Source of the DNA: an uncultured Collinsella sp.
Lineage (GTDB): Bacteria; Actinomycetota; Coriobacteriia; Coriobacteriales; Coriobacteriaceae
DNA length: 10,543 nt
Direction of reading: 5' to 3'
NCBI GenBank assembly: GCA_902494605.1
Contig: CABUUG010000060.1
Location: forward strand, 1 to 10,543
Part shown: in pieces, positions 1 through 6,892 of the stretch
How positions within the stretch are numbered: position 1 is the stretch's first letter
Layout of the letters: the number at the start of each line of letters is the position of its first letter
Program-made: the position numbers and the translations under genes
The notes under the pieces: model-generated
What the model was told of the DNA's origin: nothing
Seen by the model: only the letters and a program-made list of their open reading frames with translations
The model's database searches: none

Positions 1-663
1 CAGCCCTCGCCGGACGGCCTTGCGCAGGCCTTCACCATCGGCGAGGACTTCATCGCCGGCGAGCCGTGCGCGCTGGTGCTCGGCGACAACATCTTCTACG
101 GCAACGGCCTGTCCCGCCACCTGACGCGCGCCGTCCAGAACGCCGAGTCGGGCCGCGCCACGGTCTTCGGCTACCACGTGGACGACCCCGAGCGCTTCGG
201 CGTCGTGGAGTTCGACGGGGAGGGCAGGGCCGTCTCCATCGAGGAGAAGCCCGCCGAACCCAAGAGCTCCTACGCCGTCACCGGCCTGTACTTCTACCCG
301 GGCGACGTGGCAGCCAAGGCGCACGAAGTGAGGCCCTCGGCCCGCGGCGAGCTCGAGATCACCACGCTCAACCAGATGTACCTGGAGGAGGGGACGCTGT
401 CCGTGGTGACCCTCGGCCGCGGCTACGCGTGGCTGGACACCGGCACCATGGAGAGCCTGCACGAGGCCGCGGAGTTCGTCCGCGCCGTGGAGCACTCCCA
501 GGACCTGCCCGTGTCCGTCCCCGAGGAGATCGCCTGGGAGAACGGCTGGATCTCCACCGCCGAGCTTGAGGAGGCCGCCAAGGCCTACGGCAAGTCGGTC
601 TACGGGCGGCACCTGAAGAAGGTCGCCGCCGGCGAGATCGTCAACAGCCCGCGCGAGTACTAG
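1..663 (+). CDS. rfbA: Glucose-1-phosphate thymidylyltransferase, 3' part (5' end outside window)
   Basis: This enzyme joins glucose-1-phosphate and dTTP to give dTDP-glucose, the first step of dTDP-L-rhamnose synthesis in the cytoplasm. The frame is open from base 1 and 220 residues are visible. They begin at the conserved QPSPDGLAQA segment, which lies around residue 82 of the roughly 290-residue enzymes, so about the first 80 residues, including the nucleotide-binding N-terminus, are missing. Family landmarks seen are LVLGDNIFYG (the metal-binding Asp is visible residue 29), the EEKP segment (Lys at about 83), VTGLYFYP, TTLNQMYLEEG and DTGTMESLHEA. The C-terminus is ordinary. Codons are almost all G- or C-ending, as in rfbB and rfbCD but unlike the next two genes. 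A hairpin terminator follows 19 bases after the stop codon, separating it from the rest of the pathway. Confidence 0.97.
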   Translation, partial: QPSPDGLAQAFTIGEDFIAGEPCALVLGDNIFYGNGLSRHLTRAVQNAESGRATVFGYHVDDPERFGVVEFDGEGRAVSIEEKPAEPKSSYAVTGLYFYPGDVAAKAHEVRPSARGELEITTLNQMYLEEGTLSVVTLGRGYAWLDTGTMESLHEAAEFVRAVEHSQDLPVSVPEEIAWENGWISTAELEEAAKAYGKSVYGRHLKKVAAGEIVNSPREY

Positions 664-682
664 CGCAAGCTTGTTTTCTTTT

Positions 683-715
683 AGGGGTCACCGTTTATCT
701 GGTGGCCCCTTTCGT
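683..715 (+). terminator. Rho-independent terminator after rfbA
   Basis: A 10-bp stem (683-692 with 701-710, one G-T pair) encloses an 8-base loop and is followed by CCCCTTTCGTT. The T-run is short, so termination may be partial. It lies just after the rfbA stop codon and marks the left edge of the AT-richer cassette. Confidence 0.7.
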
Positions 716-748
716 TATGATTACGTTGACCATAAAGACAATATGATT

Positions 749-753
749 GGGAG
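749..753 (+). promoter_or_regulatory. Ribosome binding site deciding a GTG start
   Basis: GGGAG lies 5 bases before GTG 759. This favours GTG 759 (protein starting MLSVYFGD) over the in-frame TTG 747 and GTG 753, which overlap or precede the site. Confidence 0.55.
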
Positions 754-758
754 TGGAT

Positions 759-1196
759 GTGTTAAGCGTCTACTTTGGCGATATGCCAGAAGCGATTTAC
801 AACACAGCGACATATTTCAAAAACTCTTACCGGTCTTCTTGGATTACGGATCCCTATGCAGTCTCGATAATTAAAGATGTTGATCGATCGGATGTTGTCT
901 CCGAAAACGTCATCGAAAGCCCTGTGCTTGGATCCATCTCCCCACTCCAGCTTTCTGGTGGCGTGAAAACGCTGCTGCTTATGAGATTTGATCGTAAGCA
1001 AATTTTTAACGCTTCTACCTGTGGTGACAACTGTGCCAAGTGGATTCTCGACATGGCGAAAGACCGCAAGCTTGTTGTGAATCTCTATCATGTGATGGAC
1101 TTTGGTCGCGAGGATTTTAAAATTAAAGTCGTGAATAGTGGCCGAATCGTTCACAACATGGCCGAATTGATTCACGAGTCGATTCCGTATCTGTAG
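759..1196 (+). CDS. Small DUF4869-like protein of unknown function
   Basis: This gene encodes 145 residues from GTG 759, with TTG 747 possible as a start four codons earlier. No known enzyme motif or membrane segment is visible. The protein opens MLSVYFGDMPEAIYNTA and has a central SPVLG...LSGGVKTLLLM region (about 54-75). A likely signature, NASTCGDNCAKW, spans about 84-95 with a Cys-x3-Cys pair (88 and 92), and VMDFG and GRIVHNM follow. From memory this matches DUF4869, a family of about 150 residues known mainly from gut Firmicutes; I could not check that. The stop codon lies 9 bases before the downstream P-loop ATPase gene, so the two are almost certainly cotranscribed and may act together. 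Base composition is far more AT-rich than rfbA before it or rfbB after it, which suggests horizontal transfer. The function is unknown. A regulatory or substrate-recognition partner of the ATPase is a guess. Confidence 0.85.
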   Translation: MLSVYFGDMPEAIYNTATYFKNSYRSSWITDPYAVSIIKDVDRSDVVSENVIESPVLGSISPLQLSGGVKTLLLMRFDRKQIFNASTCGDNCAKWILDMAKDRKLVVNLYHVMDFGREDFKIKVVNSGRIVHNMAELIHESIPYL

Positions 1197-1205
1197 GTAC
1201 TGCTT

Positions 1206-2180
1206 ATGAACGGTTCGCATCTCGTTAAGATTTCCCGCCGCAGGGGAACTAAGTACACATTTACCATCAAGCGGAACATCACTATTGTGCGTGGCGATAG
1301 TGGCACGGGTAAGACGACACTGTTTGACATGGTCGCAGACTACATGCGAACGGGCGAGCAGTCGGGCGTTTCCTTGCAATGCGATTGTCCCTGTGTCGCC
1401 CTGACCGATTATGATTGGCGAAACCAGCTTTCGTCCGTTCATGACTCGATTGTATTTGTCGATGAGGGCTTAAAAGAGATCCATTCTGATGAGTTTGCCC
1501 ATCATGTGCTGTATTCCTCGAATTATTTCGTGCTGATCTCAAGGGCTGATTTCCCCAATCTTCCGTATAGCGTGGATGAGATTTACAAGATTAAGACGAG
1601 CGGAAAATACCATTCTTTCGTCCCTGTTTATCAAGATCGCGGGAATCATCGTTATGCTATTTCCCGGTCGGCGCCAAAACAGGACTTTTCTATCCTTCTA
1701 TGCGAGGACAGTAAGTCTGGTTTCCAGTTTTTTGAACGGCATTTCGCTGACAGTGAGCTTACCTGTACTTCGGCCATGACGAACAGCGCGATTTTGGGCT
1801 GGTTGGATCAGCATCTCGACGATCGCGTGTTTGTTGTCGCGGACGGGGCGGCATTTGGGTGCTATGCGGACCGCGTCCTTAAGCTGCAAGACATTCACCG
1901 CGATACTGTTACGGTTTGTCTTCCCGAATCATTCGAGTGGCTTCTACTGAGCTCCGGCGTAATTTCAGAGCTAGATGTTAAGACGGTTTTGGAAACCCCA
2001 GAAGCCTTTGTAAACAGTGAGAAGTTTAAAAGCTGGGAGGATTTCTTCTATAAGTACTTACGTGAAATAACTGGGGATTCGGTTTTTCACTACGACAAAG
2101 ACTGCATTTCGGAGGCGTTTTGTACAGGAGGTAATTCTGCGAAGGTTATGGCTCTTATCGCATGCCGAAATGTCCGATAG
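1206..2180 (+). CDS. P-loop ATPase with uncharacterised C-terminal domain (possibly Toprim-like)
   Basis: The product has 324 residues. The N-terminal half is an NTPase domain. Walker A is GDSGTGKTT (30-38) after a beta-strand, Walker B is SIVFVDE (81-87), and a sensor-like YFVLISR (107-113) follows, as in AAA/ABC-type ATPases. There is no ABC signature and no membrane segment. After a linker (about 130-160) the C-terminal half starts with a hydrophobic strand ending in ILLCED (Glu167) and later has VFVVADGAAFG (208-218). This spacing of an acidic strand end and a second acidic strand recalls a Toprim or OLD-nuclease fold, but the second site is DGA rather than DxD, so this is only a suggestion. 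Start ATG 1206 follows the DUF4869-like gene by 9 bases, with a weak TAGG ribosome site over its stop codon. The gene is AT-rich relative to the flanking rml genes. What it acts on is unknown; a defence role is possible but unproven. Confidence 0.88.
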   Translation: MNGSHLVKISRRRGTKYTFTIKRNITIVRGDSGTGKTTLFDMVADYMRTGEQSGVSLQCDCPCVALTDYDWRNQLSSVHDSIVFVDEGLKEIHSDEFAHHVLYSSNYFVLISRADFPNLPYSVDEIYKIKTSGKYHSFVPVYQDRGNHRYAISRSAPKQDFSILLCEDSKSGFQFFERHFADSELTCTSAMTNSAILGWLDQHLDDRVFVVADGAAFGCYADRVLKLQDIHRDTVTVCLPESFEWLLLSSGVISELDVKTVLETPEAFVNSEKFKSWEDFFYKYLREITGDSVFHYDKDCISEAFCTGGNSAKVMALIACRNVR

Positions 2181-2255
2181 TTTTGTTGAATAGCGTCGCG
2201 GCGTCACTTCCTGCGGCATACTAAAGAAGCTGTACATGCTTCAGATTGGATTTTC

Positions 2256-3275
2256 ATGTCTGAGATTTTCGAACCCAAGAATATCATCGTCACTGGCGGC
2301 TGCGGCTTCATCGGCAGCAACTTCGTGCACTACGTGGTCAACAACCACCCCGGGGTGCACGTCACCGTCCTGGACAAGCTGACCTACGCCGGCAACCCCG
2401 AGAACATCGCGGGGCTGCCCGAGGATAGGGTCGAGCTCGTCGTGGGCGACATCTGCGACGCCGAGCTGCTGGACAGGCTGGTCCCCGGCCACGACGCCAT
2501 CGTGCACTACGCCGCCGAGAGCCACAACGACAACTCCATCGCCGACCCGGAGCCGTTCCTGCGCACGAACGTGGAGGGCACCTTCCGCCTGCTGGAGGCC
2601 GTGAGGAAATACGGCATCCGCTACCACCACGTCTCCACCGACGAGGTCTACGGCGACCTGGCGCTCGACGACCCCGCCAAGTTCACCGAGGAGACGCCGT
2701 ATCACCCGAGCAGCCCGTACTCGAGCACCAAGGCGTCCTCCGACATGCTGGTCCGCGCCTGGACCCGCACCTACGGCCTGCGCACCACGATCTCCAACTG
2801 CTCCAACAACTACGGCCCCTACCAGCACGTGGAGAAGTTCATCCCCAGGCAGATCACCAACATCGTCGACGGCGTGCGCCCCAAGCTCTACGGCCGCGGC
2901 GAGAACGTCCGCGACTGGATCCACACCGAGGACCACTCCAGCGCCGTCTGGGACATCCTCACGAAGGGGCGCATGGGGGAGACCTACCTCATCGGAGCCG
3001 ACGGCGAGAGGAACAACATCACCGTCCTGCGCATGATCCTGGAGGCGATGGGGAAGGACCCCGAGGACTTCGACTGGGTCGCCGATCGCCCCGGCCACGA
3101 CCGCCGCTACGCCATCGACTCCACCAAGCTCCAGCGCGAGCTGGGCTGGAGGCCGGCCCACACCGACTTCGCCGAGGGGCTCAAGCGGACCATCGACTGG
3201 TACGTCGCCAACGAGTCCTGGTGGCGCCCCGCCAAGGAGGCCACCGAGGCCCGCTACCGCGCACAGGGCCAGTAA
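2256..3275 (+). CDS. rfbB: dTDP-glucose 4,6-dehydratase
   Basis: This enzyme converts dTDP-glucose to dTDP-4-keto-6-deoxyglucose with a tightly bound NAD, the second step to dTDP-L-rhamnose. The 339 residues match the usual length. It is an extended short-chain dehydrogenase. The Rossmann motif is TGGCGFIGSN (13-22) and GDICD (64-68) follows. HYAAESHNDNSI spans 84-95, where many homologues have DRSI instead of DNSI. The dehydratase triad STDEVYG gives Thr128, Asp129 and Glu130, and the YxxxK pair is Tyr155 and Lys159. SNCSNNYGPYQ and RDWIHTEDH are also conserved. Start ATG 2256 has only a weak TTGGA ribosome site 5 bases upstream. The 75 bases before it lie between the AT-rich cassette and this gene and show no convincing promoter. 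Transcription may therefore read through from the cassette. A 71-base gap leads to rfbCD. Confidence 0.97.
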   Translation: MSEIFEPKNIIVTGGCGFIGSNFVHYVVNNHPGVHVTVLDKLTYAGNPENIAGLPEDRVELVVGDICDAELLDRLVPGHDAIVHYAAESHNDNSIADPEPFLRTNVEGTFRLLEAVRKYGIRYHHVSTDEVYGDLALDDPAKFTEETPYHPSSPYSSTKASSDMLVRAWTRTYGLRTTISNCSNNYGPYQHVEKFIPRQITNIVDGVRPKLYGRGENVRDWIHTEDHSSAVWDILTKGRMGETYLIGADGERNNITVLRMILEAMGKDPEDFDWVADRPGHDRRYAIDSTKLQRELGWRPAHTDFAEGLKRTIDWYVANESWWRPAKEATEARYRAQGQ

Positions 3276-3346
3276 GACCGCATCCCGGCGAACCGCACCG
3301 CGGGCGCCCCCGGTTACCCAACCTCTTCGATAGGAGCTTTTCCCAC

Positions 3347-4801
3347 ATGGCAGACATCGCATTCGAGAAGGACCTCTCCGTCGCCGAGACCGGCATCGGG
3401 GGCCTCAAGGTCGTCGACCTCGCCGTCCACGGCGACTCGCGCGGCTGGTTCAAGGAGAACTGGCAGCGCGCCAAGATGACCGCCCTGGGCATCCCGGACC
3501 TCCGCGTCGTCCAGAACAACATCTCCTACAACGACAGCCGCGGCGTCACCCGCGGCATCCACGCCGAGCCCTGGGACAAGTTCATCTCGGTGGCCCGCGG
3601 CAGCGTATTCGGCGCCTGGGTGGACCTGCGCGAGGGCAGCGCCACCTACGGGAAGGTGTTCACCTGCACCCTGGACCCGTCCAGGGCCATCTACGTCCCG
3701 CGCGGCGTGGGCAACTCCTTCCAGGCCCTGGAGGACGGCACCGCCTACACCTACCTGGTGGACGCCCACTGGTCGCTGGAGCTCAAGAGGACCTACACCT
3801 TCGTGAACCTCGCCGACCCCGAGCTCGCCATCGAGTGGCCGATCCCGCTGGATCAGGCCACCGTCTCCGAGGCCGACCTGAACCACTCGATGCTCAGGGA
3901 CGTCGTCCCCATGGCGCCCAAGAGGACGCTCGTCACCGGCTGCAACGGCCAGCTGGGCCGCGCGGTGCGCGCGCTGGCGGAGGAGCGCGGCGTCGCCAAG
4001 GACTTCGACTTCTGCGACATCGACACCTTCGACATGTCCGACCCGGCGGCCTACTCCAAGTACGACTGGTCGCTCTACGGCACCGTGATCAACTGCGGCG
4101 CCTACACCGCCGTGGATAAAGCCGAGACCCCCGAGGGCCGCGCGGCCGCCTGGAAGGCCAACGCGACCGGGCCGGCGCTTCTCGCCCGCACCTGCGCCGA
4201 GCACGGGATCGCGCTCGTCCACGTGTCCTCCGACTACGTCTTCGACGGCACCGCCGAGGTGCACGACGAGGAGGAGCCCCTCAGCCCGCTGTCAGTCTAC
4301 GGCCAGACCAAGGCCGCCGGCGACATCGCCGTGGCCGGGTGCCCGCGCCACTACATCATGCGCAGCTCCTGGGTCATCGGCGAGGGGCACAACTTCGTCA
4401 AGACCATGAGGGCGCTCTCCGACCGCGTCGCCGACCCGGAGGACAAGTTGGAGCAGGTCACCGTCGTGGACGACCAGCTGGGACGCCTGACCTTCACGCG
4501 CGACATGGCGCAGGCAATCTTCCACGTGCTGGGGAGCCGCGCCCCCTACGGCACCTACGACTGCACCGGCTCCGGCGCCGTCAAGAGCTGGGCCGACATC
4601 GCCCGCGCCGTCTTCGAGGCCGCCAACGGCAACGGCGACAGGGTCGTGCCGGTATCGACCGCCGACTACTACGCCGGCGCCGAGGGCCCCGTGGCCCCGC
4701 GCCCGGTCCACTCCGCGCTCGACCTTTCCAGGCTCGAGTCGGTCGGGTTCCACATGCCCGACTGGGAGGAAGAGCTTGGGGAGTACCTCAAGACGCTCTA
4801 G
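3347..4801 (+). CDS. rfbCD: Bifunctional dTDP-4-dehydrorhamnose 3,5-epimerase / 4-reductase (RmlC-RmlD fusion)
   Basis: One 484-residue protein carries the last two steps to dTDP-L-rhamnose. Residues 1 to about 185 are an RmlC cupin: DSRGWFKENW (30-39), VVQNNISYNDSRGVTRGIH with the base His72, Lys78, a candidate acid Tyr134 or Tyr136, and Asp157 in LADPEL, then EWP. The usual HGF is GNSF here. From about 189 the RmlD reductase begins with a Rossmann motif TGCNGQLG (197-204), then VSSDYVFDG, the YxxxK pair Tyr318 and Lys322, and a C-terminal DCTGSG and SALDLSRLE. Start ATG 3347 is chosen because AGGAG (3332-3336) lies 10 bases upstream; the frame is open back to 3221 without family sequence. 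Such fusions are, to my knowledge, typical of Actinobacteria including bifidobacteria and Coriobacteriia. It is likely cotranscribed with rfbB and ends at a strong hairpin. Confidence 0.95.
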   Translation: MADIAFEKDLSVAETGIGGLKVVDLAVHGDSRGWFKENWQRAKMTALGIPDLRVVQNNISYNDSRGVTRGIHAEPWDKFISVARGSVFGAWVDLREGSATYGKVFTCTLDPSRAIYVPRGVGNSFQALEDGTAYTYLVDAHWSLELKRTYTFVNLADPELAIEWPIPLDQATVSEADLNHSMLRDVVPMAPKRTLVTGCNGQLGRAVRALAEERGVAKDFDFCDIDTFDMSDPAAYSKYDWSLYGTVINCGAYTAVDKAETPEGRAAAWKANATGPALLARTCAEHGIALVHVSSDYVFDGTAEVHDEEEPLSPLSVYGQTKAAGDIAVAGCPRHYIMRSSWVIGEGHNFVKTMRALSDRVADPEDKLEQVTVVDDQLGRLTFTRDMAQAIFHVLGSRAPYGTYDCTGSGAVKSWADIARAVFEAANGNGDRVVPVSTADYYAGAEGPVAPRPVHSALDLSRLESVGFHMPDWEEELGEYLKTL

Positions 4802-4823
4802 CCGCTATCAACTTTTCGAGAGT

Positions 4824-4857
4824 AAAAGCCGCCGTTCTTTAACGGCGGCTTTTCTTG
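4824..4857. terminator. Shared rho-independent terminator between convergent genes
   Basis: A perfect 13-bp stem (4824-4836 with 4841-4853) has a 4-base loop CTTT. The arms are GC-rich inside and end in A4 and T4. It lies 22 bases after rfbCD and 53 bases after the end of the minus-strand glycosyltransferase gene, so it can serve both. The rest of 4802-4906 shows no further feature. Confidence 0.9.
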
Positions 4858-4906
4858 TTGATGGCTATCTGCGCAGTGGTGCCAATAGTATTTTGCGGAA
4901 GATCTT

Positions 4907-5875
4907 TCACTCGCTTGGCGTGGTGGCGGACCTGCCGGGCTGGTCATCGTAGGCGTATTTGCTGTACACGTTGACCTCCCACTGCTTTTTTTCGACCTTT
5001 GCCACGGAATCGAGGATGAAGCCGGTCGCAAGGCTCAGACCGCACAGGAACATAAACGACGCGGCGAGCATGGCGGTGGGGAAGCGCGGAACGAGGCCGG
5101 TCTGGAAATACTCGACAACGATGGGCGTGCCCAAGGCGAGGCCGATCACCGCAAACAGAAGCGCGACGAGGCTGAAGAACTTCAGAGGGCGGTAGTCCTT
5201 GAACAGCGTGCCAATCATCGCAACGACTTTAATGCCGTCGCTTACGGTATTGAGCTTGGACTCGGAACCTTCCGGACGGTCGCGGTACTCGATGGGCACA
5301 TCCTTGATGCGCCAGCGGTGGTCGACGGCGTGGATCGAGAGCTCGGTTTCGATCTGGAAGCCCTCGGAAAGCACAGGGAAGGTTTTAACGAACGGGCGGC
5401 TCATGGCACGGTAGCCGGTCATGACATCATCGAAGCTGTAGCCATAGATCCACTTGATCATGGCACGGACCAGATTGTTGCCAAAGCCGTGGAAGGCACG
5501 CTTGTTCTCCTCGGCGTAGGTGCCGTTGGAAAGGCGATCGCCTACGGTCATGTCGGCCGTGCCGTTAAGGATGGGCTCGCAGAGGGCCTTGGCCGCCTCG
5601 GCGGGGTAGGTGTCGTCTCCGTCGACCATCAGGTAGCAATCGGCGTCGATATCGCGAAACATCTGGCGGCACACGTTGCCCTTTCCCTGACGGGGCGCAT
5701 AGCGGACTGTGGCGCCGTGCTCGGTGGCAATGCGTGAGGTATCGTCCGACGAGTTGTTGTCATAGACATAGACCGTCGCCTGCGGAAGCTCGCGGTGAAA
5801 GTCATCGATGACTTTGCCGATCGTGAGCGCTTCGTTGTAGCAAGGGATGATGACGGCGATGGATTCAGAATTCAC
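4907..5875 (-). CDS. Membrane-anchored family 2 glycosyltransferase (DPM1-like)
   Basis: The 322-residue product probably transfers a sugar from a nucleotide donor to a polyprenyl-phosphate or a growing surface glycan at the inner face of the membrane. The GT-A fold is clear: VIIPCYNEALTIG (8-20), DNNSSDDT (39-46), GKGN (64-67) and the metal-binding DxD in MVDGDDTYP (Asp85, Asp87). MTGYRAMSR and GFQIETEL are typical of the DPM1/DPG-synthase branch. Two hydrophobic helices follow at about 231-252 and 265-288, with a charged cytoplasmic tail. The start is GTG (bases 5875-5873) because AAGGAG lies 6 bases upstream at 5882-5887 on the minus strand. It is transcribed away from the exporter genes and towards rfbCD, and its codon use is less GC-biased than rfbB. 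Donor and acceptor cannot be told from sequence. Confidence 0.92.
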   Translation of the reverse strand: MNSESIAVIIPCYNEALTIGKVIDDFHRELPQATVYVYDNNSSDDTSRIATEHGATVRYAPRQGKGNVCRQMFRDIDADCYLMVDGDDTYPAEAAKALCEPILNGTADMTVGDRLSNGTYAEENKRAFHGFGNNLVRAMIKWIYGYSFDDVMTGYRAMSRPFVKTFPVLSEGFQIETELSIHAVDHRWRIKDVPIEYRDRPEGSESKLNTVSDGIKVVAMIGTLFKDYRPLKFFSLVALLFAVIGLALGTPIVVEYFQTGLVPRFPTAMLAASFMFLCGLSLATGFILDSVAKVEKKQWEVNVYSKYAYDDQPGRSATTPSE

Positions 5876-5905
5876 TTAATGCTCCTTATACATTCAATCC
5901 TAGAA

Positions 5906-5934
5906 AGTATAGCCGTTTGGGCCTGGCATCCTAA
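5906..5934 (-). promoter_or_regulatory. Candidate promoter for the glycosyltransferase
   Basis: On the minus strand a good -10 box TATACT (5906-5911) has a weak -35 TTAGGA (5929-5934) 17 bases upstream. It is correctly placed for the GTG start at 5875. The 160-base divergent region 5876-6035 holds this and the exporter promoter. Confidence 0.4.
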
Positions 5935-5990
5935 GATGTGGGTTAGTTCTCCAGTTTTGTTGCGCGAATCGTTTGCATGGCCGTCGGGTC

Positions 5991-5996
5991 TATACT
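5991..5996 (+). promoter_or_regulatory. Candidate -10 box for the exporter operon
   Basis: TATACT lies about 40 bases before the GTG start of the permease, which leaves room for a short leader containing the strong AAAGGAG ribosome site (6021-6027). No good -35 box is seen at 16-18 bases upstream, so this is tentative. Confidence 0.4.
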
Positions 5997-6035
5997 GTTC
6001 GTTTGTCAACGATTACGAGTAAAGGAGTTGCATCC

Positions 6036-6881
6036 GTGTCGGATCAGACAAAGCAACAAGAAACTCGCAGTCTGCCTGCGACGTTTGCTAAGAACGAATT
6101 TGAGAAGGACGCGTTTATCCTTCGTCAGCTGGTTACCAAGGATTTTAAGATCAAGTATCGCCGTAGCGTTCTGGGCGTCGCATGGTCGGTGCTCAACCCG
6201 CTGCTGATGATGATCGTCATGGCCATCGTGTTCTCGACGATTTTTGGCCAGGGCCGCAATGGCTCAATGACGCCCGAGATGTACCCGCTGTACTTGATCG
6301 TGGGTAACATTACCTTTGCCGTCATGTCTGAGTCTACTAACCAGGCCCTGACGTCGATCGTGGGCGCTGCCCCTCTGCTCAAGAAGGTTAAGGTGCACCG
6401 CTGGGTTTTCCCGGTGCAGAAGGTGCTCTTCTCGCTGGTTAACTTTGCCTTCTCGCTGGTCGCCGTCGCCATCGTCATGCTGTGGTTCCGCGTTATGCCT
6501 TCTTGGCACCTTATTCTGCTGCCGGTTTGCCTGCTGCTGCTTATGTGCTTCTGCATGGGCCTGGGCATGATGCTCTCTGCCCTTACGGTCTTCTTCCGCG
6601 ACGTTATGCATCTGTGGAGCGTCGTCATTACGGCGTGGACTTACATTACGCCCATCTTCTGGACGACTGACTATATTGCGCAAATGCCGCATCTCGTGCG
6701 TATCTTGATGTATGCGAACCCCATGTTCAACTACCTGCAGTTTATGCGCGATATCTTCCTGTTCCAGACTACGCCCTCGCTTATGACGTTTGGTATGTGC
6801 GTTGCCTGGGCGGTTCTTGCGCTTATTATTGGCTATACCGTGTTCCATAAGTCCGAGCGCAAGTTCATCCTCTACATCTAA
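6036..6881 (+). CDS. ABC-2 type polysaccharide export permease (Wzm/TagG-like)
   Basis: This integral membrane subunit of an ABC exporter moves a lipid-linked polysaccharide or teichoic-acid-like polymer across the membrane. The 281 residues are normal for the family. After a polar N-terminus comes the diagnostic KIKYRRSVLGVAWSVLNP segment (38-55), which is the cytoplasmic coupling region running into the first membrane helix. About six hydrophobic helices follow, among them MMIVMAIVFSTIF, a long pair around FSLVNFAFSLVAVAIVMLW and LILLPVCLLLLMCFCMGLG, and a last one near the C-terminus. FFRDVMHLW and YITPIFW are also typical of Wzm/TagG. Start GTG 6036 is supported by AAAGGAG 8 bases upstream; the frame is open to 5973 but has no ribosome site there. 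The stop codon is 11 bases before the ATPase start, so the two form one operon. Confidence 0.95.
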   Translation: MSDQTKQQETRSLPATFAKNEFEKDAFILRQLVTKDFKIKYRRSVLGVAWSVLNPLLMMIVMAIVFSTIFGQGRNGSMTPEMYPLYLIVGNITFAVMSESTNQALTSIVGAAPLLKKVKVHRWVFPVQKVLFSLVNFAFSLVAVAIVMLWFRVMPSWHLILLPVCLLLLMCFCMGLGMMLSALTVFFRDVMHLWSVVITAWTYITPIFWTTDYIAQMPHLVRILMYANPMFNYLQFMRDIFLFQTTPSLMTFGMCVAWAVLALIIGYTVFHKSERKFILYI

Positions 6882-6892
6882 GGAGTGCTGTG

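Noticed and set aside
716..747. Two copies of TATGAT (716-721 and 742-747) as possible -10 boxes for the cassette
   Set aside because: Neither has a fair -35 box at 16-18 bases; the TTGACC at 726-731 is only 10 bases from the second. A promoter is likely somewhere here but cannot be fixed by reading.
664..1076. Direct repeat of CGCAAGCTTGTT (664-675 and 1065-1076) as possible insertion-site duplication
   Set aside because: Twelve matching bases are expected by chance in a window this size, and the second copy lies inside the coding sequence rather than at the cassette's right edge.
762..1442. A 226-codon open frame on the minus strand across both cassette genes
   Set aside because: It lies antisense to two tightly spaced plus-strand genes with good family-like motifs, shows no recognisable domain itself, and has low-complexity-free but unstructured composition typical of a shadow frame.
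2226..2242. Inverted repeat GAAGC-TGTACAT-GCTTC before rfbB as an operator or terminator
   Set aside because: Only 5-bp arms with no T-run and no symmetric centre, which is within chance expectation.
2241..3362. Long minus-strand open frames opposite rfbB and rfbCD
   Set aside because: They are repetitive Gly/Val/Asp-rich shadows produced by strong third-position GC bias of the real plus-strand genes.
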